A stretch of 64,000 bases of DNA from Erythroxylum novogranatense (lineage: Eukaryota > Streptophyta > Magnoliopsida > Malpighiales > Erythroxylaceae): positions 100,797 to 164,796 of the forward strand of contig JAIWQS010000146.1 of the NCBI GenBank assembly GCA_029891385.1, given 5' to 3'. Numbering within the stretch: the stretch's first letter is position 1; each line of letters opens with the position of its first letter. Shown here in pieces: positions 12,204-24,641 of the stretch. Under the pieces are notes generated by a model. The model searched no databases. It saw nothing but the letters and a program-made list of their open reading frames with translations, and had not been told where the DNA came from. The position numbers and the translations under genes are program-made.

Positions 12204-13035
12204 TAAATGCTTTTTTGAGAGATTATTGTAAGTTTTGAATTCATTTAACTATATGTAATTTTGTTTAAGAAAAAAGATAATTTTTAATTGTATTCATTAT
12301 CTTAATAATTGAATTGTAAGAGACAGATTTTCTTTTGTAAAAGTTGATTTCCATCCCAAAAAAGTGTTCGTTTTGTAACTCTATCTTGTATTAAGAAAAA
12401 ATTATTAATTTAATAAAAGTACTTGAATAGTAAATATAAGGAAAACTAATTATTCTAAACAATTTATATTATGTCATTGCTCTCTTTGATTACAAAGTGT
12501 GCTTGGATATATACAACAAGAAAATAAAGGATTGGCGACGAAAAATAAAGCTGTTGTAAATTACCGACGGTATTTAGTTTTCATCCAAATTTGACATCTA
12601 AATAAAATTTAGCAACATAACAATTCATCGTCGATAAACAAGGCGTGAATTACTGGCAGGTTTCAATTTATAAATTTCCTGACAGAATATTAGCGACAGA
12701 AAATTCTATCATCGTTTGTTAGCAATTGAACGTTATTAACTTAAAGGAAACGACATCGTTTGGTTTAATGAAAACAACGCTCGTTTCTTAAGCGTTAAAA
12801 CACACCCGAAATGTTAGTGTTAGAAGGTTAAGTTATGAGATTTTTATGTGATGTTGGGATGATTTGTTCATGCATATTAGATGTTTGACAAAATGCCTCT
12901 TGTGAGAAAAAAATGTCTTTTAAGATGGACTTAATTTGTTAAGATTGACCTATCTACTATTGTAACATCTTATATAAGAGCATCTTAAAAGTCCTATCTA
13001 TTAGGCTCATGTAGGTGTTACCATACATTGTAAAC
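12204..13035. other. AT-rich spacer with CACTA-like end sequence
   Basis: There is no gene. At 12505-12790 the sequence TACAACAAGAAAATAA is followed by GGCGACGAAAAATAAA, ATTACCGACGG and ATTAGCGACAGAAAA words. These resemble the end and subterminal repeats of plant En/Spm elements (terminal CACTACAA). The leading CAC is not preserved. It could be the left end of the CACTA element whose genes start at 19881, or an unrelated relic. The remainder is featureless A/T-rich sequence. Confidence 0.35.
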
Positions 13036-13040
13036 CAAAC
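13036..13040. repeat. Target site duplication, left copy (CAAAC)
   Basis: CAAAC at 13036-13040 matches CAAAC at 16728-16732 exactly, bracketing the tandem LTR-A pair as one insertion event. Confidence 0.85.
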
Positions 13041-14847
13041 TGTAACACCCAAATACCCCATGGGAGGATATGTGGATGCCACCCAATACAGTACAATCAA
13101 ATCAGACTAGTTTACACATAACATCTCAAACAGTGCTTACAATACATCACATCATACTGTCAGAAACAGAAATTCAAAGTTATTACAGGCCCAAAAATGT
13201 TCACTAAAAACATGTTCAACAATACAAAAACAGACTCCTTTGGCCAATGCAGTTGACTCGTCCCAGTTTTTAATCTCTTCGCTTTGAACCTACACGGGGC
13301 AAATCCACCGTGCTAAGCATATAGTTTAGTGAGTAATAACTAATCTATCTTAACCGATTTCAGAAAACAGAAAGAATGCATTTCAGAACAGATTTGTATA
13401 CTAAACAGAACGGCAAAACACAGGAGATCCTTCAGAATCAGAATCATCAATCAGATATCAGAATACAGAACAAATCAAACTATATATCCGTGAACAGAAG
13501 TGGGTAACGGGACTTATACAGAGAGATCAAGTCTCGACACCAAAGTGTCACAGAGAGATCAAGTCTCGACATCAAGTGTCTCAGAGAGATCGAAGTCTCG
13601 ACACAAGTGTCTCAGAGAGATCAAGTCTCGACAATCAAGTGTCTCAGGAGAGATCGAAGTCTCGACACCAATGTGTCCATGAGCAGCTGCAGACCCTTCT
13701 AAGCATGCCTATTTACCCACAACTAGGACTTAATAGTCATGCAACAATTGCCTCGGACGTTCATTGTCCGGAACAGTACACAACACTTGGACATTCATTG
13801 TCCGGAACAGTACACAATCAGTACAGAACAAATCAAAGTGAGACCGCCCTGGATCTCTTACTTAACATTGATCTGTGTTACTCAGACATTTATCAAATTA
13901 TTGACATTCTCGAAAGTCCCGACATCGACCTTAAATCGCCCTTACTATTTATTGTCTCAAGTCCGGCAATATCTGGCGGTGGTCGCCTCCTCATAATAGG
14001 AAACACAGATACAAATTATTATTGTGCATAATTACTGTATGATAAATGAGTATGATGCATGTTTATGCAAATTTCCAGGATTCTTCTACTGTTTTAAAAA
14101 TACGTATTACTATTTACAAATACGTATTATTACTGTTCATAAATACGTACGGATACTATTTACTGTTCACTATTTACTATTCACTATTCACTATTCATTG
14201 TTCATCTTTTAGCATCATCACTTAAAAACTAACCTATTTAACAAATCTAACCTATCAGAATCATCCAAATCGTCAAATATTATAGATCTAAAAATTTCTT
14301 TTACCAATATCGATCTCATTCGACTATCTTTATAAAAGACAAGAATGGACCATAGATTCATTATCAAAAGGACTAACCTCGTGATCTGCAGCAGAAAAGC
14401 GATCAAAATTAGGCCGACAGAGTCATGAACAACACCGATGAACGCTATCTGCCTACATCTCAAAATAATTAATCAACCCTTATATATTAGCCCACTTATT
14501 CAATTAGTACTATTTAGATGAATAGTTAATTACCCAAAACACACTTATGAATTCTTAGAACAAACAAATACCGTAATTCCCTGTAAAGCTTCAAAAATTC
14601 ACCAAAATTTCATCATAAAATAATGACTTCCAAATAATTGTTCAAAAATACTAAATACGTCACCAACAATTTCTAAAATCATCAAGTATCCAAAATTACT
14701 AAAATTATCTTAATACAATCCAATCAATCCAAGTGTTATTAAACCAATGTACGAAAAATGCCATGAATGCATGCCAAAATGTCAAAGAGACATAACATAA
14801 ATCGGACTAACTTTGTTTCATCGCTAACCCCTAATTTAGGCGTTATA
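13041..14847 (-). mobile_element. LTR-A, first of a head-to-tail pair
   Basis: It starts TGTAACACCCAAATACCC and ends CTAATTTAGGCGTTATA. Transcriptional sense is minus, as judged from the complete family A element at 39626-45423 with its PBS and polypurine tract. Sense features: a TATA-like TATATAAGG at about 14478-14488, a donor GAG|GTTAGTC at 14377/14378, tandem repeats at 13523-13680, a CTAAGCATATAGTTTAG stem-loop at 13313-13329, and an acceptor GTGTAG|GTTC at 13289/13290. It joins the next LTR directly at 14847/14848. Confidence 0.85.
13523..13680. repeat. LTR-A minisatellite, about 30-base units
   Basis: Units of the form AGATCAAGTCTCGACA followed by CCAAGTGTCACAG repeat about five times with small indels. 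The same array lies at the same LTR position at 15305-15405, 27480-27675, 40092-40225 and 43925-44070, with copy numbers that differ. Units are in direct orientation and lack unique spacers, so this is not a CRISPR. Confidence 0.85.
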
Positions 14848-16727
14848 ATTAACACCCAAATACCCACAGGAGGATATGTGGATGCCACCCAATACGGGAC
14901 AATCAAATCGAGACTAGTTTACACACAACATCTCAAAGCAGTGCTATAATACATCACATCATACTTTATCGAAGTAAATTAACGTTATTACAGCCCAAAA
15001 TGTTCCCTAACAACATGTTCAACAATACAAAAACAGACTCCTTTAGCCACTGCTGTTGACTTGTCGATCCTTAATCTCTTAGTTCAACCTACAGGGCAAT
15101 CCACGTGCTAAGCATATAGCTTAGTGAGTAATAACGAATCTATCTTAACCGATTTTAGAAAAGCAGAAGAATGCATTTGAATGATTTTTATACTAAACAA
15201 AAAACGAGAACAGGATATCCTTGAATCAATAATCAATCGATATCGTAATCTGAGAACAAATCAAACTATATATCCATGAACATAAATGGGTAACGGGACT
15301 TATACAGGAGAGATCGAAGTCTCGACATCGAAGTGTCACAGGAGAGATCGAAGTCTCGACATCAAGTGTCTCGGGAGAGACCGAAGTCTCGACACAAATG
15401 TGTCCATGAAAGCATTGCAGACCCTTCAGGCATGCCTATTTACCCAACTCGATGAACAAATCATTTCGGACATTTCATGTGCAATAAAATGAGCACTTCC
15501 AATAAAATAACATGCAATAATCGCCTCGGACGTTCATTGTCGGAGCGAAGACACAATCAAGACAACACACATGAGCACTTGGACATTCATTGTGCGGAAC
15601 AATACAATCGATCTGAACAAATCAAAGTGAGACCGTCCGGATCTCTTACTTAACATTGATTGTGTTACTGTATTTACTCAAATTATTGACATTATCGAAA
15701 GCCACGATTCATCGACCTTAAATCGCTCTTACTATTTATTGCCTCAAGTCCGGCAATATCTGGCGATGGTCGTTCCTCTATAATAGGAAACACAGATACA
15801 AATTATTATTGTGCATAATTATTGTATGATAATGAGTATGATGCATGTTCATGCAAATTTCCGGATTCTTCTATCGCTTTTAAAATACGCATTACTATTC
15901 ACAAATCGTATTATTCTGCTCACAAATACGTCGGACATCGTTTCACTATTTACTATTCACTGTTCATCACTATGTTGCACTGTTCATCATCTTCTTCGAC
16001 TTCCGAAAATTTCTTCTTTTCTTTTTACTTTATTTCACTTTCCTTTCTTTTCTGCTCAATTCTTCTCAATTCTTTTAGCATCATCACTTAAAAACTAACC
16101 TATTTAACAAATCTAACCTATCAGAATCATCCAAATCGTCAAATATTATAGATCTAAAAATTTCTTTTACCAATATCAGATCTCATCCGACTATCTTTAT
16201 AAAAGACAAGAACAGACCATAGATTCATTATCAAAAGGACTAACCTCGTGATCTGCAGCAGTAAAAGCGGATCAAATCGACCGACAGAGTCATGAACAAC
16301 ACCGATGAACACTATCGGTTCCTGTCTCAAAATAATTAATCAACCCTTATATATTCGTCCACTTATTCAATTAGTACTATTCAGATGAATAGTTAATTAC
16401 CCAAAAACACACTTATGAATTCTTAGAACAAACAAATACCCAGAATTCCCAGACAGCTTCCAAAAATTCACCAAAAATTTCGTCATAAAATAATGACTTC
16501 CAAATAATTGTTCAAAAAATACTAAATACGTCACCAACAATTTCTAAAAATTATCGAAGTATCCAAAAATTACTAAAATTATCTTAATACAGTCCGAATC
16601 AATCCAAAGTGTCATTAAACTAATGTACCCGGAAAATGCCATGAATGCAGGCCAAAATGTCAAAGAGACATAACATAAATCGGACTAAATTTGCTTCATA
16701 TGCTAACCCCTAATTTGGGGCGTTACA
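14848..16727 (-). mobile_element. LTR-A, second of a head-to-tail pair
   Basis: This is a second full-length family A LTR in the same orientation, ending CTAATTTGGGGCGTTACA. The junction with the first LTR (GCGTTATA / ATTAACACCC) is what two abutting LTR ends would give with three substitutions, so no PBS, internal sequence or polypurine tract lies between them. It carries the same TATA, donor (about 16243), minisatellite (15305-15405) and stem-loop CTAAGCATATAGCTTAG (15109-15125) as the first. Confidence 0.85.
15305..15405. repeat. LTR-A minisatellite
   Basis: Three to four units of GAGATCGAAGTCTCGACA with intervening TCGAAGTGTCACAG. It is equivalent to the array at 13523-13680 but shorter. 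Confidence 0.8.
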
Positions 16728-16732
16728 CAAAC

Positions 16733-16995
16733 TTAGGCTACTTTGATTGAGGGCAAGTGCATGATAATGTGCTAATAGTTTAATACTTATTTAAGAGTTA
16801 TGAGTTGAAAGGTTCATGCAAGAATTGTGCTCTTAAGGTTAATGTTCGTAAGGCTTTTGATAGAGTAGGGTAGAACTTCATCATTCTTTGTCTAAGAGTT
16901 ATGTGATTTTTAAAAGACATTTTTCTAAGATTTTCTTAATGCAATTAAAAACCTAATACCAAATGATGAGTGTAGAATATATGTAAGGTGCATTT
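16733..16995 (+). pseudogene. LINE reverse transcriptase fragment
   Basis: Translation with one or two stops shows GQVHDNVLIV, then SYELKGSCKNCALKVNVRKAFDRV, matching the plant LINE RT region that reads PGR-ISDNV then ALK-D-RKAFD-V in intact copies. It is distinct from the LINE at 4819-12126 and far more decayed. It begins right at the target duplication of the family A tandem, so the rest of this LINE piece may have been cut by that insertion, but I see no matching RT sequence left of 13036. Confidence 0.6.
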
Positions 16996-17039
16996 ATGTT
17001 AGTTAGAGACAAAGATGGAATATAGACGATATAAAGTCT

Positions 17040-17710
17040 CAATTTTAGAGAATAGGCAAAGCCACTTTTATTCGTGATTTTGATGATTAGTTGCATGCTC
17101 TAAATGAATTGAGGCTAGGTTGTGTTAAAGATTTTTTGAAATATCCTAAAGAGACATAATGCAAGGCATATTTCAATATCAACGCTAAATATACTTACAT
17201 AGGTAATAATAGCTTCAATAGTTAGATATTATGTTGGCGGCGTAGTTGAAGCCTATTTTTAGCATGTTGGAGCATATTAGGAATATAGTGATAAAGAGGA
17301 TGCATTAAAAAAGTTGTTTTGGGGATAATAGCATCATAATATGTGACTAAGAGTTCTAAGTCCTTATTATCATACAACTTAACATATTATTTTAGATTGT
17401 TGTGAAGTATATACAAATATATAAGTATTCTCTATAACCACTTGATGGATTAATATTTAGCCTTAATATCATTCAGTCGCCAAAAATAAAGAAAATGCTT
17501 GGTCAACCTAAAAGAGAAGGAATGATAAGAATATCATCACTTCTTCAATCTCATGTAATGACAGAGACAAAAAGAGAACAAGGCATATGGATTCGTTGCA
17601 GTATGATTTCTGAACTTGTTATGGATTCTCTTATTATTCCAGTTTGGATTGTTATAAAATTAAAAATTTTAAATGTTGTTATATATTCATATTGTTATGA
17701 TGAAAGTTAG
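17040..17710 (+). pseudogene. MULE (MuDR-type) transposase relic
   Basis: A broken frame reads FDDQLHALNELRLG (one stop read through), VKDFLKYPKET, CKAYFNINAKYTYIGNNS, ILCWRRS and LACWSILGI. These line up with the plant MuDR transposase stretch after the DDE domain (normally LLKYPPE-WCRA-F, NN-SESFN-WI, ML--IR). Further on, SPKIKKMLGQPKRE at about 17477-17520 resembles the PKIKKMPGRPKK linker between the SWIM zinc finger and the zinc knuckle. There are several stops and frameshifts. No terminal inverted repeats could be assigned. This is a C-terminal remnant only. Confidence 0.55.
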
Positions 17711-19880
17711 TTTGGCATTAGAGTTAATTATCAAATTACTTGTCATATTTTGGAGTTCATTGAATGTATTTTATTGAATTAGCTTACAACTTTAAGATGA
17801 AGTTGTTAAATAGAAGTTATTATTGGAATTACTTATTGAAATTGGCCTTTCAATATAGGATTAAGATGATGCATGATGGTGATAACCTCTTTGAGATGGC
17901 TCACTATCTTCTCTTTTCTCTTATTCCTTTTTATTACTCATGAATGGATAGTTGATGAAACCAAATGAGCAAATCCTAGCACTTTACCAAATATTATCTT
18001 CTTGCATATTGTGTATATAAAAAAAGTTTTGCATTAACTCTCTCGATAACCAACAAAGTTGATAATATATTGAACTAGATAACTTTTTTATTTACCATAA
18101 CATTTTAATATGGAACAATACTAAAGTTTATCAAGTTTATAGTCTTTAATTTTTCAATAATGAGACCTATAAATATTGCTACAAATATTATAACATATAT
18201 TATATAATAAATTATCTTCTCTTATAGTCTTCTTGCCTCATATAGTGTATGTTTCAATGCCACTTTAATTTTTACCAATTCTATGTTTAACTCATGCATA
18301 TTATCCATTCAATTACCACCTTTTAACTTCTTATTCTGAAGTTTCAATCTTTTACTCTTAAATTTCAATTTATTGATAATTGATTTCATGTTTTGTTGAA
18401 ATCTTAATCTACTCATTTGAAAAATTACATCTCCTTTACGACAATAATTAACAAACTTTATTTATTATCAAATAACAACTATTTTATTATTAATAATAAA
18501 CTACCTTATAATTAGAGTATACATAAAATGTTCTTCTAAAATTATCATTGATCCAAAAATTCATCAAAGGAATAAAATCTCCACATCAACACAAAACCTA
18601 CTCATTATATTACTTTTCACTATATTATCTTCCGGTTAATTTGTAAGATTCATCTTTTATTATAGTTAACGAAGCTATTTGAGTAGGACATTCCGTAAAG
18701 TAGCTCACCGCTGAATCTTATAAGAAAATTTTTAGACACGTTGCTCCTAGACCTTCTTAGTACAAGTTGGTTTAGAAAAAACTGATGAGTCATAAATCAT
18801 AAATCTTACCGCTATATTATGTAGACTTTTTGAGTACAGACAAGCATTGTTGATGTCTTTCATTATAACACTCATTCATCTACCCTTCTCTTAACTTTCA
18901 ATGATCAAGATATCCTCTATGTTTGAATTAGTCAATTCTTTAATATCTACTACCTTTAAATCAATATTGCTCACCATTGATGTGTCCGAGATTCATTTAA
19001 TATGATTGTTTTAATATATCCCACTTTCTAAACTATGAAGAATTTTGTTCTTGGTTGTAGGAACTAATTTGTTGGTAGTATTTCTATTTCGAAGGAGATT
19101 GATAATTTACTGTTTTAGTAGGTATTGAAATGAGATTCATCTCCTTTTATTTTTGACAATGTCAAACAATGAATTTATAGACATTTTAATCGAATTTGTC
19201 TAGCTCGTCATCATCTTCCTTCGGAAGATCCTTCTCATGATCGGTTAAGGTAAGTGATTTTGTTATTTACTAAGTTTTTGTGAACTTGGATTAATTAGGT
19301 ATTTTTTGCGGTTTAAACTTCCCATTTGAACTTCCTGCATTTTTTCTTTATATGGCCCACACCAATTGAAACGTGTTTATGGTATGAATTTTGGTTAATC
19401 AATAAATTCACATAGGATGAGTTTGACTTATATTATAGTTCATTACCTTAATAATGTCAATTCATTATTTCAATAATGCTCTCTGAAATGATTAGATTCT
19501 CTTCACTTTTCATTTGGGAATTTTGGCACGCATCATTTTTAAATTTACATATGTTAAAAAGATTATTAAAATACGTATTCATATTTTATGAATACTTATT
19601 ATATTGACACTAGTACATATTTAATATAGGTTAAATATTAAATTTCTAACATTAATTCTCTTAACATATATGATTACAAACATATATGTTCGATCTTTAG
19701 TTTTACAATATTTTAGATATCAACCCATAAACCTTAACCCTTAACTTTGTGATGGAGCTCCCATCATGACAAGAACTTATTCTCTTCATTCATAAGTGTT
19801 ATCTTACATGTTTTGTCATCTTCGGCGAACATAAATAATACTAACTATGGATTCACTGTTTTAAATTAACTGTTTTGCAG
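17711..19880. other. AT-rich stretch with no recognised gene
   Basis: About 2.2 kb of A/T-rich sequence with no coherent coding signal on either strand and no obvious LTR or terminal repeats. The last few hundred bases before 19881 may be the 5' UTR or promoter of the CACTA transposase, which starts at the ATG at 19883. I cannot place a TATA box with confidence. Confidence 0.5.
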
Positions 19881-22800
19881 AAATGAATAATGTTGATAGA
19901 TCTTGGATGTATAGATGATTGACACCTGATGGTTTCATTAATTCTGAATTTGTTGAGGGAGTTGAAGTTTTTATTCATTATGCATGTTCTTAACCTGCAT
20001 ATATGGATGGGCCAAAGATCATATTTCTATGTAAAAGTGCAAACATAAATGTCTCCTTCTGTTGATGAAGTTAATGAGCATTTGCAGAGAAAAGGATTTG
20101 TCCCCAATTATTTTGAGTAGACACGACATGGAGAACCGTTGATTTGTATCACTTGAGGGTAATGCAGCACAATCATCTATCAACTTAAAATGTGTTTGAA
20201 GGAGATTGGATCTAGAACAAACTATGTGGATGGGCTGAAAATCATACATAAAATGGTCACGATGCAACCGGTTATACCTTTCGAGAAAATATGAAAAATC
20301 TTGAAGAAAACCTAACTCATATGTAAAATATTTTTGACTTACTACAGTCGGTGATCAAGAATTATGGCTAAATTATGAGACAATGACCCAATTGTCTTCA
20401 ATTATTCTAATATTGAACATAAAGTCTAAAGGGCATATATCGAACCGTAGTTTTGATCAAATTCTTAAATGGTATAATGAATCATTGCCTCTTAATTATA
20501 TAATGGTTGATAGTTTTTACAATATAAAGAAACTTATTAAGAGTCTTAGTTTGCTTGTTGAAAAGATTGATTGTTGCAAATTGGGATGTATGTTATGTTA
20601 GGGACATGATGTGGAATTACAAGAGTGCAAATTTTGTGATCAATCTAGGTTCGCCTAGAAAGAATTCAATGAAATGAAATTAATACCTAGAAGCGGATGC
20701 ATTATTTCCAATAACTCCGAGACTTCAAAGACTTTATGCTTCTAATGTTATTGCATCTCACATGAGATGACATAATGAACACGAACAGGAAGATGGAATA
20801 ATGACTCATCCTTCGGATGCACTGGCATGAAAACATTTCGGTGACACCTATATTGAGTTTGCAACCGAAAGTTGAAATGTTAGTTGTGATTGTCGATTTA
20901 ATAGATTTCAACCTTTTAGTCAATCCGGTTAGCAATATTCATCATAGCAAATTATAATTACTCCCTATAATTTACCTCCATAGATGTGTATGAAAGACGC
21001 ATATATGTTCTTGACAGTGACTGTGCCAGGGCCTTTAAATTCGAAGCATAGAATTGATGTATTCTTACAACCATTGATATCTGAATTGCAACATTTTTTA
21101 GAATATGGTGTCCAAACATATGATGTGTCAATGAAACAAAATTTTGTGTTGAGAGTGGCTTTGATGTGGACCATTAGTGATTTTCTGACATATACCATGT
21201 TGTCTGGATGGAGCATAGCAGGAAAATTGGGTTGCCCTTATTGTGACAATGATTTTGATGCGTTTTATCTTCCAAACGGGGCCAAAATATGTTGATTTGG
21301 CAATCACATAAATTTTCTTCCTCCTGATCATCCATTTAGACGTAATAAACAAAAGTTCATTAAGAATATGATGATAAAAACAACTCCTCCCCCTCACAAA
21401 GTTAATACAAGCATTAGCAAGAACTTTGGTTGGAAAAAACGAAACATTTTGTAGGATTTGCCATATTGGAAAACTAATTTGATATGTCATAATCTAGATG
21501 TGATGCATATTGAAAAAATATTTTTGACAATTTGTTTAATACCATAATGAACATTGAAGAGAGGACAAACGACAATTCAAAATCATGAGCTGATTTGCAA
21601 TTTTTAAAATGAGTTACATAAAGATTTTCGCATCAATAGATATCCGAAAGCATGTTACACTTTGGAAAAAAAACAAAAGAAAATTTTGTGTGAATGGTTG
21701 AAAGGTCTAAAGTTTCCCAATGGTTATGTTTCAAACTTGGCAAGGTGTGTGGACATAAGGAAGTACAAATTATTTGGGATGCAAAGTCATGATTGTCATG
21801 TGTTTATACAAAGGCTAATTCCAATTGCATTTCAAGAGTTGCTACCGAATAAGGTTTGGGAAGTAATAAGAGGATTAAGTTTGTTTTTTAAAAGTTTAAC
21901 ATCATCTTAAATCAAGTTGGCTGAAATGGAAAAACTAGAACGGAAATTTTCAGTAATTTTGTGCAAGTTAGAAGGGATTTTTTCTCCAAGCTTCTTTGAC
22001 TGTATGAAGCATCTACCTGTGCATTTAGCACACAAGACAAAACTAACCGATCCAATCCAATATCAAGAGATGTATCCATTTGAGAGGTAATTCAAATTCA
22101 AATTATTGTAATTGAAGTAATAACATGTTTTAACTAGTAAATTGTAATAACCATATTCTCTAATATAGGCATTTGCATCACTTGAAAATATAAAAAATAA
22201 GGCTAGAGTTAAAGGTTTGACATGTAATGTTTATTTAGTGGAGGAAGCTAGTACATTTTGTTCACTTTATTGCTTGTTCACACAAAAGAAAGAAATATTC
22301 CTCGTAATGATGATGGGGAAGGAACGAGTCATGCTGATGATAATTGATCCATTTTCACATATCCTAGACAAATGTATGGACGTGCAACAAGAGGAATGTT
22401 AACAAAAGAAGAAATTGAGGCTGCCCATGGTTACATTTTATTAAAATGTTAAAAGGTTCAACCTTTCGTGCAGTAAGTTGAACACGATTATTTTGGTTTT
22501 CAAATTGTATTGTTCATAATTGAAATGTATAATAATGTATTTAGATTATATGAGGCATTGTTACATAAGATAATGTCGAACAACACACATGATGATATAA
22601 ATAAAGAAGTTGGAAGACATTTTCATCGATGGTTCGAGAGATATGTAAGTTTTCACTTACAAATATTCTTATAATTGAATTATAAGATTTAAGTGTTGAA
22701 ATCACATTATACTCTTTCATATGAAATTTTCTTTTATGTAGGCCTTAGAAAATTTAATAGAGAACAAGTTCATTTGTGATCTTGCAAAAAGGACCTCTGC

Positions 22801-23451
22801 GAACTATTAAATCATATCTAGTGTATTTCGGTAATGGATACAAATATCATACAGAATATCATGATCATAGTATGGCAACAATAAATAGTGGAATTTTCAT
22901 ACAAAGAGAATTGATGAATTACTGTGGTAAAATTATTAAGATACTTGAAGTTGAGTACCATGTATTGCCAATAAAGCGATGTGTGATATTTAAATGTGAC
23001 TGGTACGACCCGACTCCAAATGTTGGAACAAAGGAACATAGTCGATACAATATAGTGGAAATCAATAACCGAAAAAGATTAAGACAATTTGAACCTTTCA
23101 TGTTGACAATGCAAGCAAAACAGGTGTGTTATGTCCCTTTTTCCAAGCTTACGACGAGATAAGTCAGATTAGTTGGCAATTTACAAAGTTAAACTTAGAG
23201 GTGTTTTTGAATCACATGGAAAAGTAGACCAGAGAATTGAAAGTGAAGTATTTCAAGAAGATGTTTATTTTATAAATGCGTCTGTGACATATGACGATAA
23301 TGAATCTTTGAATGACCCATCTAACGAATATGTTGAAATTTCATCTAAAGAGGATGACGAGGGTCAGAAATCTGAAGAGGAGTCGGAGTTTGGTTCTTAT
23401 TCTTTCGAAAAAGATAAATATAATTTACAATTAAGTTATGATAGCGACTAA
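19881..23451 (+). pseudogene. CACTA (En/Spm) TNP2-type transposase
   Basis: This is a transposase relic of a plant CACTA transposon. Domains appear in family order. The N-terminal transposase-associated region (DRSWMYR, GFINSEFVEGVEVFI, PAYMDG) is at 19881-20130. A linker with IKKLIKSLSLLVEKIDCC is at 20383-20640. The TNP2 core (PGPLNSKHRIDVFLQPLI, GVQTYDVSMKQNF, ALMWTISDF, MLSGWSIAGKLGCPYC, LDVMHIEK) is at 20984-21530. A DUF4218 region (LKFPNGYVSNLARCVD, MQSHDCHVF, SFFDCMKHLPVHL) is at 21650-22085. A DUF4216 region (CDWYDPTPNVGTK, YNIVEINN, FEPFMLTMQAKQVCY) is at 22950-23170, and an acidic tail ends at 23451. Introns are evident at about 22085-22170 and 22640-22740. Many stops make it inactive. 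Confidence 0.9.
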
Positions 23452-24521
23452 TTTTGTGTTTGTAATAAAATATTTTATTCAACAATTCAATTATTTCCTT
23501 TTCAGTATATTATGTAAAGTATTTAATATCAAAATCTCAATCAAAGAATGTTGACATGGCGACTAGTTCCAGATGGTAGAAATTTATTCCGTCAAGAGGA
23601 ATGTGGAAAAAATTTCCCAACAACCAAAGGAAAAATTGCAGGAAAAATCTCCACTTCACACACTAATGATCATTTGCCTTCCATAGCCAATCTTCTGTTT
23701 TAAGGTGTTTAGTATCATTTGGACAACGTCACTTTCCGTATTATATATATCTCATTTCCATTTATTAAGATATTATATATATATTCATATTTGATGGTCT
23801 ATAGTACATATGTTTTAAGCTTCCTTGAATCTCAAAGATGACATGTATGTCGATAGAGGCAGGAGCAATGTCACAATGGTCTATAAAGGATTAGGGAGAT
23901 TAGTTTTTTTGGAAAATTCATCAATTCTATAAACCTTGTCTAGACATTCATGTATGCAACCATATCCAGTTTTGTTTCGTGTGACGATTTTCTAATTTGA
24001 CATTATCTATGTTCTATACTGATTGTGCTTTAGGTAAACCGGTTCATACTGGTAGTTCATCTGGAGAGTTAGTCTTCCATACTAAATGTGGTGACTCATT
24101 TACTACATCCTATATTAGTTTATATATAGCGAAAACGTTGTTGCAAGAAGGTGTTATAAATCCTACACTTGAGGGAAGAAGTATCACTGTTTCAATTAGT
24201 GCATTTGAACATGCTAAGACCTTTCTCAGGAATCCAGACATCTAGTACTCATTTACTTTTACCGACTCTCATGTCATATGAAATCTAAAAAATAATTATA
24301 TCATTATGATTTGTCAAATAACCTTCCTACTAGTTAGGGGTCAACCTACGTCTTATTGACTGTGAGCTATTATTGTTCTTGTTCTATGACTTTAATGATT
24401 ATTAACCTCTATTTCGTCATTTGTACTTGAATATGATATTCAACAAATTGCCTTATTTCCTTTTTCATATATTATGTAAAATATTGAATTCAAATTTTAT
24501 ATTTCTAGAAAATTCAATAAA
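23452..24521. other. Spacer between the two CACTA genes
   Basis: A/T-rich sequence between the TNP2 stop and the start of the second CACTA gene. It holds one uncharacterised small ORF (23997-24242). No terminal repeat was seen here, which is expected inside the transposon. Confidence 0.5.
23997..24242 (+). CDS. Small unrecognised ORF, 82 aa
   Basis: This is an 82-codon open frame in the CACTA inter-gene space. The product begins MTLSMFYTDCALGKPVHTG and has balanced composition, unlike the low-complexity frames of the LTRs. I recognise no family, signal peptide or membrane segment. It has no clear upstream continuation in frame. It could be an exon of a captured host gene, a decayed part of the transposon's own second product, or chance. 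Confidence that it is a real gene is low. Confidence 0.2.
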
Positions 24522-24641
24522 CAATGAATTTCGGTAAAATATGGGACCAAAGAAAAAGGTGTGATGTAATGCATTCCAAGTTCAAAGACATATTGAGGTA
24601 CTTACTATGAAAGTGGACTATCACGGTCTGCGGTATGAATC
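24522..24641 (+). pseudogene. CACTA second gene (TNPA-like), first exon, left part
   Basis: From the ATG at about 24525 the sequence is compatible with the N-terminus of the Ptta/En/Spm-type second protein of CACTA elements. It runs up to the chromovirus target duplication. In the frame reading DYHGLRYES it continues in phase across the insertion into a proline-rich stretch (SPPPPPL-type) at 35992. Support comes mainly from the matching part right of the insertion. Confidence 0.4.
24637..24641. repeat. Target site duplication, left copy (GAATC)
   Basis: GAATC at 24637-24641 equals GAATC at 35987-35991, defining the limits of the family B chromovirus insertion. Confidence 0.9.
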
